Position numbers and translations under genes: made by a program. The notes beneath the pieces were generated by a model. The model was not told the origin of the DNA and made no database searches. It was given only the letters and a program-made list of their open reading frames with translations. From assembly GCA_021740585.1 (NCBI GenBank), contig JAIOZM010000030.1, positions 1 through 44,366 on the forward strand: 44,366 bases of DNA, read 5' to 3'. Source of the DNA: Bacteroidales bacterium. GTDB taxonomy: Bacteria; Bacteroidota; Bacteroidia; Bacteroidales; GCA-2748055. Of this stretch, positions 17,938 through 25,173 are shown in pieces. The stretch's first letter is position 1. Each line of letters begins with the position of its first letter.

Positions 17938-18271
17938 GTTTTTTAAAAAGTTCATAGATCCGGCCGGCCATAGAAAAAGCAGATTCATCTGTGCCAAGAA
18001 GAAGAATATCATCTTCCCTGCTCTTTTTAATGGTTTCTTCATCAGGCTGACCACCATTAATAATAAGAATTGCGCAAATATCCTTCAATTCTGCAACAGC
18101 TATTATGTTTTTATGCGACTGCAAAGTTATCCAAAGATCTCCGGCTTTTGCGTTTCCCATAACATCTGACAGCAGATCAGAAACATAAACACCTTTAATT
18201 TTGGTTTCAGGATTAAGTTTACCTGAGATGATTTTAAGATTCAGGCTTTTTATTATTTCAGCTAAGTTCAT
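17924..18271 (-). CDS. DRTGG-domain protein (second copy)
   Basis: A 115-residue protein, started at the Met at 18271 (MNLAEIIKSLNLKIISG). A Met at 18283 is an alternative, and the frame to 18331 is unlikely because it lies deeper inside the upstream gene. It consists of one DRTGG domain (named after a motif; found with CBS domains and in phosphotransacetylases): GVYVSDLLSDVMGNAKAGDLWITLQSHKN, AILIINGG, then LLLGTDESAFSMAGRIYEL. It is clearly paralogous to the protein at 20080-20424 (SDLLSDV versus SDLMSDV; the C-terminal AGRIYEL versus AGELYSA). These domains are thought to bind small ligands. It lies between the H-cluster sensor and the PHP protein with overlapping ends. Confidence 0.82.
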   Translation of the reverse strand: MNLAEIIKSLNLKIISGKLNPETKIKGVYVSDLLSDVMGNAKAGDLWITLQSHKNIIAVAELKDICAILIINGGQPDEETIKKSREDDILLLGTDESAFSMAGRIYELFKKHELL

Positions 18272-19631
18272 TTGTTGCTCCATTTTTTTCACAATTTTTT
18301 TGAAACCTGTTTTCCCCCCATATTCTGGCATTTATCGCATCGGCACTTTCCTTTGACAGCAGTCCTCTTTGCACTAATTTCTTTTGCATAAAAATACAAT
18401 ACGAAATTCCTGCTTTGCCTTGCACTATTTCATTTGCCAGTGACTGGCAGTCGGGAAATCCACAAACACCACAATCGATGCCAGGCAGATAGCACATAAG
18501 TCTCTGCTTGTGAGCCATCTTTTTGAACGATTTATTAATATCTATATCGAGACGTTCCATAGGACGTGGTTCAATATCGCCCAAATGGATATCATCTTCA
18601 GTATTCTTTTTATAGAGTCTTTTATCCTTTAATGGTGGATACTTCTCAGCGCGATTTCGTAATCTGTCTGCGGTTAAAAACCGATTCCCGCTTAAAAGAA
18701 GTCCACCGGCACAACTCTGATCACAAGCTCTCAGTTCCAGGAAGTTAATTTTTTCGAATACTTCGTTCTCCAATTGTTCAAGAAATTCTTTGACATTATG
18801 AATTTCATCAATAGCTATAGATTTACCGGAATGATGAGGTTTCTCACCTCCGGTTAAACTCCATAAAACCCCTTCTTTAGAAAGCATATCCTGATTTAAT
18901 TGATATTCCTTCTGAAGTCCGGGCTTTCTCAACTCAATATTAACCTGATTGTAAAGGTATTGCATATTAATGACCCCATCTATTTTTGAATCCTTTACTC
19001 CAACAGGACTCTTCACTGAGGCTATCTTTGCAGCACAGGGAGTAATATAAAAGATTCCGATCTCTTCTTCCTTAAAACCTTCTTTAAGTAATTTATGTCT
19101 GTAATATTGAGCTGCAATATCGATTGGGGGTTTAATCTTTGCAATGTTCTTCGCTAAAGTGGGAAAACTAACTTGTATTAGTCTTATTATAGCCGGACAA
19201 AAAGGAGATATTTTCAATCCCTCTTCATTTTGATTCTCATAATCCTCAAAACCTTCCAAAATAAAGCCCACAGTGTTTTCAACTTCATAAATATGTGTGA
19301 AGCCAAGATTTTTAATGGCCGAATAAATGTCTCCTGTTTCGACCCGTTCCGGAAACTGACCAATAAAAACTCCGGGGATCAGAGCCACTCTGGCCTTATA
19401 ATTATGAATAAGATTAAAATCATCCTGCTCAACAATTATTGCATCAACAGGACAAATTCTGGCACATTCTCCACAATCAACGCACCTGTTATCACTTATT
19501 ACAGCCTTTCCGGAAATAATTTTTATTGCCTGGGTCGGACAAATAGCCATACAATGGGTGCACCCCACGCAAACATCGTCCATAACCTTTAAGGCATGAT
19601 GAAAATAATTATCGTCTTTAATAGTAGCCAT
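18258..19631 (-). CDS. Monomeric [FeFe]-hydrogenase-like sensor with intact H-cluster cysteines
   Basis: A 457-residue protein. Domains: two [4Fe-4S] motifs (Cys21, 24, 27, 31 and Cys50, 53, 56, 60), an [FeFe]-hydrogenase domain (about 80-330), and a C-terminal Fe-S domain (Cys387, 390, 395, 412) with the same spacing as in the PAS protein at 6796-8652. The H-cluster motifs deviate from HydA but keep the ligands: ISPFCPAI (Cys145), ITPCAAK (Cys199) and LRACDQSCAGG (Cys303, 307). The proton-relay Cys of TSCCP is Phe144. It belongs to the non-bifurcating, sensory-type hydrogenases found beside HydABC. It lacks a PAS domain. The start is tightly coupled to the kinase gene (TGATG). It probably senses H2 or redox state and signals through the ATPases around it. 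Confidence 0.88.
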   Translation of the reverse strand: MATIKDDNYFHHALKVMDDVCVGCTHCMAICPTQAIKIISGKAVISDNRCVDCGECARICPVDAIIVEQDDFNLIHNYKARVALIPGVFIGQFPERVETGDIYSAIKNLGFTHIYEVENTVGFILEGFEDYENQNEEGLKISPFCPAIIRLIQVSFPTLAKNIAKIKPPIDIAAQYYRHKLLKEGFKEEEIGIFYITPCAAKIASVKSPVGVKDSKIDGVINMQYLYNQVNIELRKPGLQKEYQLNQDMLSKEGVLWSLTGGEKPHHSGKSIAIDEIHNVKEFLEQLENEVFEKINFLELRACDQSCAGGLLLSGNRFLTADRLRNRAEKYPPLKDKRLYKKNTEDDIHLGDIEPRPMERLDIDINKSFKKMAHKQRLMCYLPGIDCGVCGFPDCQSLANEIVQGKAGISYCIFMQKKLVQRGLLSKESADAINARIWGENRFQKNCEKNGATNELS

Positions 19632-20065
19632 CAGGTATTAAGATAAATGATCATTTCAAGTTTTGTCCCTTTACCCACCTCACTTTCAACACTAAGAGTG
19701 CTGGTATTTTTTTTAATATTTGGAAGTCCCATTCCGGCTCCAAAACCCATAGAACGAACTTCTTCGCTGGCAGTTGAAAATCCTGCCTCCATCGCCTTGT
19801 CGATATCAGGTATTCCCGGACCTTCATCCTGAATTACAATCAAAATTTTTTCATGGTCTAATTCAATGTTAATAAGCCCGGAATAAGCATGAGCAACCAC
19901 ATTCACTTCAGCTTCATACAAAGCTACTACAATCTTCCTTACCAACTCAGAATCAATACTCAGCTGTTTCAATATCTTTTTAAGAGAGCTGGCTGCAGCA
20001 CCCGCATTATTAAAATCTCCACCTGATATCATATATTGAAGTCTCATAGGGAAACCGAAATTCAT
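19631..20065 (-). CDS. RsbW-like serine kinase (HATPase_c_2)
   Basis: A 144-residue protein, probably from the Met at 20065 (a Met at 20047 is possible). It is a stand-alone GHKL ATPase of the anti-sigma-factor kinase type: N-box LYEAEVNVVAHAY, VIQDEGPGIPDI, then GFGAGMGLPNIKK and GKGTKLEMIIYL. RsbW/SpoIIAB proteins phosphorylate an anti-anti-sigma protein and bind a sigma factor; the opposite step is done by a SpoIIE phosphatase such as that at 8654-9838. No sigma factor or STAS protein is nearby, so here it may act on a hydrogenase-linked target instead. Its stop overlaps the start of the H-cluster sensor, indicating a functional pair. Confidence 0.85.
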   Translation of the reverse strand: MNFGFPMRLQYMISGGDFNNAGAAASSLKKILKQLSIDSELVRKIVVALYEAEVNVVAHAYSGLINIELDHEKILIVIQDEGPGIPDIDKAMEAGFSTASEEVRSMGFGAGMGLPNIKKNTSTLSVESEVGKGTKLEMIIYLNT

Positions 20066-20079
20066 TAATTTAGAAAAAG

Positions 20080-20424
20080 CTAATAAATTGCTTTTATGCC
20101 CGCTGAATACAATTCGCCGGCAATTTTAAAGACTGAAAGTTTACTGGTGAGAAGGATCATATTTCCTTCTTCAGCCAGATCGGACATTTCTTGTGTAATG
20201 GTTTTTCCTCTGGCGATAATTATAGCAGTAACATCGGCGATTTCTGATGTTCTGACAGCCTGAGGATTAGCAAGTCCAGTAATAAGCAATACACCAGATT
20301 TATCAAGCGTTAAGACATCAGACATAAGATCGGAGGCAAAGGCGAATTCAACCTCTTCATCTATCCTTTCCTGCCCACAAACGACTTCGAGGCCTAAGAG
20401 TTCAACCAATTGACTAATGGTCAT
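20080..20424 (-). CDS. DRTGG-domain protein (first gene of the hydrogenase operon)
   Basis: A 114-residue protein consisting of a DRTGG domain: MTISQLVELLGLEVVCG, FAFASDLMSDVLTLDKSG, LLITGLANPQAV, AIIIARGK and a C-terminal KIAGELYSAGI. It is the first gene of the ten-gene operon and is paralogous to the DRTGG protein at 17924-18271. It begins 14 nt before the RsbW-like gene. In the gene order I recall from anaerobic Firmicutes, a DRTGG protein also precedes an RsbW-like kinase and a hydrogenase-like protein, which argues for joint function. Ligand and target are unknown. Confidence 0.82.
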   Translation of the reverse strand: MTISQLVELLGLEVVCGQERIDEEVEFAFASDLMSDVLTLDKSGVLLITGLANPQAVRTSEIADVTAIIIARGKTITQEMSDLAEEGNMILLTSKLSVFKIAGELYSAGIKAIY

Positions 20425-20444
20425 TTACGTTTATATTTTACTTC

Positions 20445-20557
20445 ATTGTTGTCTGGTAAGACTAATAAATCCAACAATATTGCTTCGCTCGCAATGATTT
20501 TAACGATTGATTGATTATAGTTTGCGAAGCAATCGCATATTTTTACCGGACAACAAT
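20445..20557. repeat. MITE-like element with GTCYGGTAA ends in the hydrogenase operon leader
   Basis: Outer 15-bp inverted repeats ATTGTTGTCTGGTAA (20445-20459) and TTACCGGACAACAAT (20543-20557) match at 14 of 15 positions. A nested perfect repeat ATTGCTTCGC (20479-20488) / GCGAAGCAAT (20524-20533) lies inside. The ends resemble those of the 40-bp palindrome at 11948-11987. It lies between the Rex box and the first gene, so it is transcribed as part of the leader. Confidence 0.75.
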
Positions 20558-20597
20558 AATTCTATTTAAAGTTTTAAAAGGGAATTAAAATCCGAAA

Positions 20598-20605
20598 CAA
20601 AGATA
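20598..20605 (-). promoter_or_regulatory. Candidate -7 promoter element of the HydABC operon
   Basis: TATCTTTG on the minus strand fits TAnnTTTG and lies 26 bp downstream of the Rex box at 20632-20649. A -33 box is not clear. It would give a leader of about 165 nt that contains the palindromic element. Confidence 0.4.
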
Positions 20606-20631
20606 ATTTATAGATTTCAGGAATATTTTAC

Positions 20632-20649
20632 TTGTTATCAAAATAACAA
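20632..20649. promoter_or_regulatory. Rex operator upstream of the HydABC operon
   Basis: TTGTTATCAAAATAACAA has perfect 7-bp inverted arms around a 4-bp spacer, the classical Rex operator layout. Placed just upstream of the candidate -7 element, it would cover the -33 region, so NADH level probably controls the whole ten-gene operon. Confidence 0.8.
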
Positions 20650-20676
20650 TTAAAAATATTTATTCTAAATAATGGG

Positions 20677-20746
20677 GTTTGCATTCGAAATAATTTCCTC
20701 AGGAAAGCTTATCTCCCACCGTACAGACTAGACGAAAAATGCAAAC
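20677..20746. other. Structured intergenic element with nested inverted repeats
   Basis: GTTTGCATT (20677-20685) and AATGCAAAC (20738-20746) are perfect inverted repeats enclosing a small hairpin TTTCCT-C-AGGAAA (20694-20706). It lies between the stop of the Gfo/Idh gene and the Rex box. There is no T run. I do not recognise a known riboswitch. It could be a repeat remnant or a processing structure. Confidence 0.4.
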
Positions 20747-20822
20747 TATGTTATGGATTTATGCCTTAATCCAATGCCTGATGTTTGTCCTTTACGGATG
20801 AAACATTTAAGTTAACCAATGC

Positions 20823-21812
20823 TCAGTAAAGTATCGATTCAAGAACAAAATTAGTTCTGGCTCCACTTATTCCATTACTCGGGCATTTTCCAAAACCCAG
20901 CAATTCATCATTAATTGTCTGAATCAGATTGGCCTGTATATGTTCAGGCAGTTTAAACTGAAATTCTTCCTTTCCATTTTTATCGGTCTCCAGAATTACT
21001 TTGGCCTCTCCAAAACTGGGATAACTAATTTGTCCCTTACTACCCACAATTGTGGTTAGATCTTTATCAGACACCTTGCCTGTATTGAAAGCCCAGCTTC
21101 CACTTCCGAGAACGCCATTTTCAAATCTGAAACTTGCCACAACCATATCCTCAGCCTTGTACATTCCAGCCTGATTTACTGAGAATCCTTTGGCTTCTGC
21201 AACAGGACCCAGCAAAAAATCAAGAAAGTCAAATTGATGCGAAGCCAGATCATAAAAATAACCTCCCCCTGCCACTTCCGGATTAACCCTCCAGTTTTCC
21301 CGGGGCAGAGCGACATTATTGGGCTGGAGGGTTTTATTCATTTCAATATTAACATACCTGATCTCCCCAATAAGTCCCGCATCAACTATCTCCTTAACTT
21401 TTAAAAAATTGGGTAAAGTCCGACGATAATAAGCTACGAAAAGAGGTAAATTTGCTGATTCAAACGCTTCAACCATTTTAACACATTCCTGATAGGTTTT
21501 TGCCATCGGCTTTTCAACATAAGCTGCTTTCCCGGCTTTAGCTGCACGGAAAGCATATTCAGCATGAGTTGAAGGAGGTGTTGAAATGTATACTATATCA
21601 ATTTCCGGATCATCGAAAATCTTATCAGCCGAATCATATGCATTGGCAATTTTATGACGGGAAGCATAATCTTTAGCCTTTGATAAATCTCTTCTCATCA
21701 CCGATTTAACGATGGAATCTTTATTTTTATATATGGCAGGAACACTTTTTACTTCGCAGACATCACCCGCTCCTATAACACCCCAAACGATGGGTACTTT
21801 TTTCGTTTTCAT
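20823..21812 (-). CDS. Gfo/Idh/MocA family NAD(P)-dependent oxidoreductase
   Basis: A 329-residue protein with an N-terminal Rossmann fold (VWGVIGAGDVCEV near residue 10, STPPSTHAEYAFRAAKAGK, and the family's EKPMA motif near 99-103) and a C-terminal sugar-binding-type domain with GGYFYDLASHQFDFLDFLLG, where the His is the usual active-site residue. The family oxidises or reduces sugars, inositols and related polyols with NAD(P). The exact substrate cannot be told. It is monocistronic and lies upstream of the hydrogenase operon on the same strand, separated by about 400 nt that hold the Rex box and two palindromic elements, so it is probably unrelated to it. Confidence 0.88.
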   Translation of the reverse strand: MKTKKVPIVWGVIGAGDVCEVKSVPAIYKNKDSIVKSVMRRDLSKAKDYASRHKIANAYDSADKIFDDPEIDIVYISTPPSTHAEYAFRAAKAGKAAYVEKPMAKTYQECVKMVEAFESANLPLFVAYYRRTLPNFLKVKEIVDAGLIGEIRYVNIEMNKTLQPNNVALPRENWRVNPEVAGGGYFYDLASHQFDFLDFLLGPVAEAKGFSVNQAGMYKAEDMVVASFRFENGVLGSGSWAFNTGKVSDKDLTTIVGSKGQISYPSFGEAKVILETDKNGKEEFQFKLPEHIQANLIQTINDELLGFGKCPSNGISGARTNFVLESILY

Positions 21813-21978
21813 AAAAATATGATGTTTATAATTATATTAAATTCCTGAATTTAGATATAGATTTAAGACTTTTAAATATAGCTCAAAAAATACAAACAGA
21901 AGAAATCTGGTGGTAGTAAATTTTATAATTTCTATATTAGCCTAAGCATTCACATTATAATTATTCAAATTTCAATAA

Positions 21979-23088
21979 ATGAAAAAACTTTGTATTTCAA
22001 TATTCCTAAGTCTGATTTTAATACTGTTTTCCTGTAATAATGACTCAAAAGAACCTAAGGTTCAGTATGATATTTCAAAGACTCCAATACCACTTCTTGA
22101 TCTTTCCCAGGCCAACCGGCTGGCTAATTTACCTATAGCCTGCATTGTACAAGAGTATCCGAATAAACTTGGTCAGGTAATCGGGAGTGCAAGCGATTTA
22201 AAGTCGCCGGCAGAACTCCACCCTGCCTTTTACGGTTGTTTCGACTGGCATTCATCAGTTCATGGGCATTGGTCTCTGGTAAGATTATTGAAGGAATTCC
22301 CTGATTTAGATGGAGCCGATACGATAAAAGTAATGCTTGCAGAAAGAATATCGGCTAAAAATATTTTAAAGGAAGTTGAATATTTTCTGGGTGAACATAA
22401 CACCACCTACGAGAGAACCTACGGCTGGGCGTGGTTATTAAAACTTGCCGAAGAACTTGAAACCTGGGAGGTTGAACTGGCTAAGGAATTAAGTGCAAAT
22501 CTGAAGCCGTTGACTAATTTGATAGTTAACAATTATATTGAGTTTCTGCCTAAATTGCAATATCCCATAAGGGAGGGTACGCATTCAAATACGGCATTCG
22601 GATTAAGCTTTGCCTATGATTACGCTTTGATTTCAGATAATGAAGCCTTAAAATCTGTCATTGAAGAAAGTGCCAGAAACTTTTATACCGATGATAAAAA
22701 CTGTCCCATGAATTGGGAACCGGGTGGATACGATTTCCTTTCACCTTGCCTGCAGGAGGCAGATATTATGAGGAAAGTGCTAAATCAAAAAGAATTCGAA
22801 GTTTGGTTGAAAGAATTTTTACCCGAACTTTCAAATCCTGAATTCACTCTGCAACCAGGTATTGTAAACGACAGAACCGATGGGCAATTAGTGCATCTCG
22901 ACGGTGTAAACTTCAGCCGGGCCTGGTGTTTATATGGACTAGCCAGGAATACTCCCGACCTACAGCATCTTAATAAAATTGCCGATGATCATATTATTTA
23001 TTCCTTGTCATCGGTTACAGATGGTAATTATGAGGGAGGTCATTGGTTGGCTAGTTTTGCTATTTATGCTTTGAAGGAACGCGGGTAG
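21979..23088 (+). CDS. DUF2891 lipoprotein
   Basis: A 369-residue protein with a lipoprotein signal: a hydrophobic segment LSLILILFSC with the lipidated Cys at residue 19, followed by NNDSKEP, so it is membrane-anchored outside the cytoplasm. The rest matches the DUF2891 family: HPAFYGCFDWHSSVHGHWSL (about 81-100), GWAWLLKLAEEL, EGTHSNTAFGLSFAYDYA, and WEPGGYDFLSPCLQEADIM. The family is predicted to have an alpha/alpha toroid fold as in glycoside hydrolases and epimerases, with conserved His and Trp residues, but no activity is established. It is probably monocistronic. Confidence 0.85.
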   Translation: MKKLCISIFLSLILILFSCNNDSKEPKVQYDISKTPIPLLDLSQANRLANLPIACIVQEYPNKLGQVIGSASDLKSPAELHPAFYGCFDWHSSVHGHWSLVRLLKEFPDLDGADTIKVMLAERISAKNILKEVEYFLGEHNTTYERTYGWAWLLKLAEELETWEVELAKELSANLKPLTNLIVNNYIEFLPKLQYPIREGTHSNTAFGLSFAYDYALISDNEALKSVIEESARNFYTDDKNCPMNWEPGGYDFLSPCLQEADIMRKVLNQKEFEVWLKEFLPELSNPEFTLQPGIVNDRTDGQLVHLDGVNFSRAWCLYGLARNTPDLQHLNKIADDHIIYSLSSVTDGNYEGGHWLASFAIYALKERG

Positions 23089-23103
23089 GTTGGTGTGGTG
23101 GTT

Positions 23104-23151
23104 CCTGAGCTTGAGGTCCCTGAGATTGTCGAAGGGTCGAAGGGCCGAAGG
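23104..23151. repeat. Intergenic repeat with CCTGAG and TCGAAGGG units
   Basis: CCTGAG occurs at 23104 and 23119, followed by two TCGAAGGG units and a CCGAAGG. Similar 'cctgag-cttgtcgaagg' sequences are, from memory, scattered between genes of many Bacteroidota. Only one copy is in this window. Confidence 0.4.
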
Positions 23152-23180
23152 ATGGTTTGCTAGCGTAATCTTCCTTTACT

Positions 23181-23253
23181 CAACTAAAAAATCTGTATAA
23201 CTAATATTTTAATCATATAATTAACTTTTTAGTTGCATAACTAATTTATTAGT
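23181..23253. promoter_or_regulatory. Candidate BlaI-type operator region
   Basis: The leader of the BlaI gene contains repeated AACTA / TAGTT motifs: a dyad ACTAAT-TT-ATTAGT (23240-23253), AACT-TTTT-AGTT (23223-23234) and further AACTA half-sites near 23181 and 23199. BlaI/MecI/CopY repressors bind short dyads of this kind (TACA/TGTA-like), usually in their own promoter. The exact operator is inferred. Confidence 0.45.
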
Positions 23254-23267
23254 CGTATGTTTGAAGA

Positions 23268-23642
23268 ATGAAAGAATTAACAAAGGCAGAAGAACAAATC
23301 ATGCATTATATCTGGAAGCTTGAAAAAGCTTTTGTAAAAGATATTGTAGCTGAATTTCCTGAACCTAAACCCGCTTATACAACGGTTACAACAATTATCC
23401 GAATCCTTGTAAAGAAGGGTTTTATTGGATACACAAGCTATGGTAAGGTGCATGAATATTACTCCTTGACACCAAAAAGTGATTATATCAAGGGACATTT
23501 TAAGAGTGTATTGAAGAATTATTTCAATAATAATTATTCCGGATTTGCATCTTTTTTTACGAGTGAAAATGATCTCAGCATACAGGATCTCGAAGCTATA
23601 AAAAAGATTGTGGAAGAAGAAATAGCAACTAAGAAGAAATAA
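23268..23642 (+). CDS. BlaI/MecI/CopY family transcriptional repressor
   Basis: A 124-residue winged-helix protein: LTKAEEQIMHYIWKLEKAFVKDIV at the start, PAYTTVTTIIRILVKKGFI as recognition helix and wing, and YYSLTPKSDYIKG. The C-terminal dimerisation part (about 80-124) ends in IKKIVEEEIATKKK. It sits 2 nt before an M56 peptidase gene, the normal BlaI-BlaR1 pair in which the membrane protease triggers cleavage of the repressor. Dyad repeats lie in its leader. No beta-lactamase or copper gene is adjacent, so the controlled genes may be only this pair, and the signal is unknown. Confidence 0.9.
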   Translation: MKELTKAEEQIMHYIWKLEKAFVKDIVAEFPEPKPAYTTVTTIIRILVKKGFIGYTSYGKVHEYYSLTPKSDYIKGHFKSVLKNYFNNNYSGFASFFTSENDLSIQDLEAIKKIVEEEIATKKK

Positions 23643-23644
23643 GC

Positions 23645-24979
23645 ATGGAAATTATAATCTATTTTCTAAAGCTCAGTTTTGTATTAACCGGACTGTATTT
23701 TGTTTGGTATATTTCGGGTAAGAGGAAAACTGATCCGTTTTTTGACAGAATATTCATGTTGATTGCTCCTTTTTTAGCTATCATAATTCCATTAATTCAT
23801 TTTGAAATACAATTAAAAAGTTCCTTTATAAAAAACTTTGAAAACCTTCCTGAAATTGAAATGGCAATGTCATATTTCAGTGGTGAGGAAACTATTAATA
23901 GTCCACAGAATTTATCTTTCCTTACTTTTTTCCACCTCATAAAATGGACATATATTATAATTGGAGCAATACTTTTATTTCAAACCCTCCATAGCATTTA
24001 TTTAAAAATCCAATTAATCAAAAAATATGGTATAACTAAAGATGAAAAACTAAAACTGGTGTCAGTAAGACAAAAAATTCTGCCTTTTTCTTTCATAAAC
24101 TATGTCTTCCTGAATCCTCACGATTACGATTCTGATTCCCTGAATGTGATTTTAAAACATGAAAAAGCCCACATCCGGCAATATCACTTTGCCGATGTAA
24201 TATTCTATGAATTTTTGCGCATTTTTTTATGGTTTCACCCGGTTTATTGGATCATGAAACGGAAACTATCTGAATCTCATGAATATTTAGCCGATCGATT
24301 TGTTTTAGAATCCGGTGTTGACAGATTGAAGTATATGAATCTGATTCTTAGTCATATAAACTACAATTACTCTTCCCTTATTGGAAGTTCATTTTCAAAA
24401 ATAATTACAATTAAAAGATTAAAAATGATGAAAACACACGATAAAATAAAAAATATGCCACGCATTGCCTTTAGCCTGGTAAGCATAATTTTACTCTTAG
24501 TTCTTATGAGTTTTAATACTTCCGACACCAACAAATCAGTAAGTATTAATATCTCCAGCCTGTCAAAGGCGGCTCCTTCGCCACCTTCTATTTCACCGGT
24601 TGACATTAGTAAAGTAACCATGACTTCGGGATTTGGTATGCGGATACATCCCATTACAAAAAAAGAAGTATTGCACAAAGGAATCGACCTTGCAGCGCCC
24701 TTGGGCACAGATGTTGTTGCCAGTGCAGACGGAGTTGTTGCAGACGCAGGTTATGATCCCAAAGGAGCTGGAAGGTTCATAACAATAAAACACGATGAAA
24801 CCTATACTACTTTTTATTCCCAACTGGATGAAGTTCTGGTGGAAGTGAATCAGGAAGTTAAAAAAGGTGGACTGATTGGTAAGGTAGGGAGTTCCGGATT
24901 GTCGACCGGGCCTCATCTGCATTATGAAGTAAGAATAGAAAATACGGCTGTAGATCCTGAAGGTTATTTGGGGAAATAG
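23645..24979 (+). CDS. BlaR1-type M56 peptidase fused to an M23 peptidase domain
   Basis: A 444-residue inner-membrane protein. Membrane segments lie near residues 4-22, 36-52, 98-118 and 272-291. Between the last two is the cytoplasmic M56 zinc protease domain with KHEKAH (His172, Glu173, His176) and ESHEYLAD (Glu213). After the last membrane segment and a Ser/Pro-rich linker comes an extracytoplasmic M23 endopeptidase (LytM) domain: SGFGMRIHP, LHKGIDLAAP (His344, Asp348) and GPHLHYEV (His424, His426), with all zinc ligands and the catalytic His present. In the usual BlaR1 this outer part is a beta-lactam sensor. Here a peptidoglycan hydrolase replaces it, suggesting a response to, or direct action on, cell-wall state. 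It is coupled to blaI. Confidence 0.9.
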   Translation: MEIIIYFLKLSFVLTGLYFVWYISGKRKTDPFFDRIFMLIAPFLAIIIPLIHFEIQLKSSFIKNFENLPEIEMAMSYFSGEETINSPQNLSFLTFFHLIKWTYIIIGAILLFQTLHSIYLKIQLIKKYGITKDEKLKLVSVRQKILPFSFINYVFLNPHDYDSDSLNVILKHEKAHIRQYHFADVIFYEFLRIFLWFHPVYWIMKRKLSESHEYLADRFVLESGVDRLKYMNLILSHINYNYSSLIGSSFSKIITIKRLKMMKTHDKIKNMPRIAFSLVSIILLLVLMSFNTSDTNKSVSINISSLSKAAPSPPSISPVDISKVTMTSGFGMRIHPITKKEVLHKGIDLAAPLGTDVVASADGVVADAGYDPKGAGRFITIKHDETYTTFYSQLDEVLVEVNQEVKKGGLIGKVGSSGLSTGPHLHYEVRIENTAVDPEGYLGK

Positions 24980-25002
24980 TAAGGTTTTGCATGTTAAAAC
25001 TG

Positions 25003-25043
25003 ACCTTCCTTTAGTATTGTAAAAGACTAAAGGAGGTTTTTTT
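25003..25043 (+). terminator. Rho-independent terminator after the M56-M23 gene
   Basis: CCTTTAGT and ACTAAAGG pair around a 10-nt loop, the stem continues imperfectly with ACCTT/AGGT, and a run of seven T follows. Confidence 0.85.
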
Positions 25044-25173
25044 GTCTTATAAAACAACTAACTCACTATCATAATTAGCACGTTCATAAAAGAACTGTAA
25101 CTTTTAAAGTTAATTCCCGTTTATGGTTTGTTTGAATGTTTTTAGTAAATTGCGATCACTTTTATTTTTTACA

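Noticed and set aside
11948..20557. A composite transposon carrying the HydABC operon
   Set aside because: No transposase or target duplication is visible; only the shared short ends support it, so it is kept as a finding on repeats rather than annotated as a mobile element.
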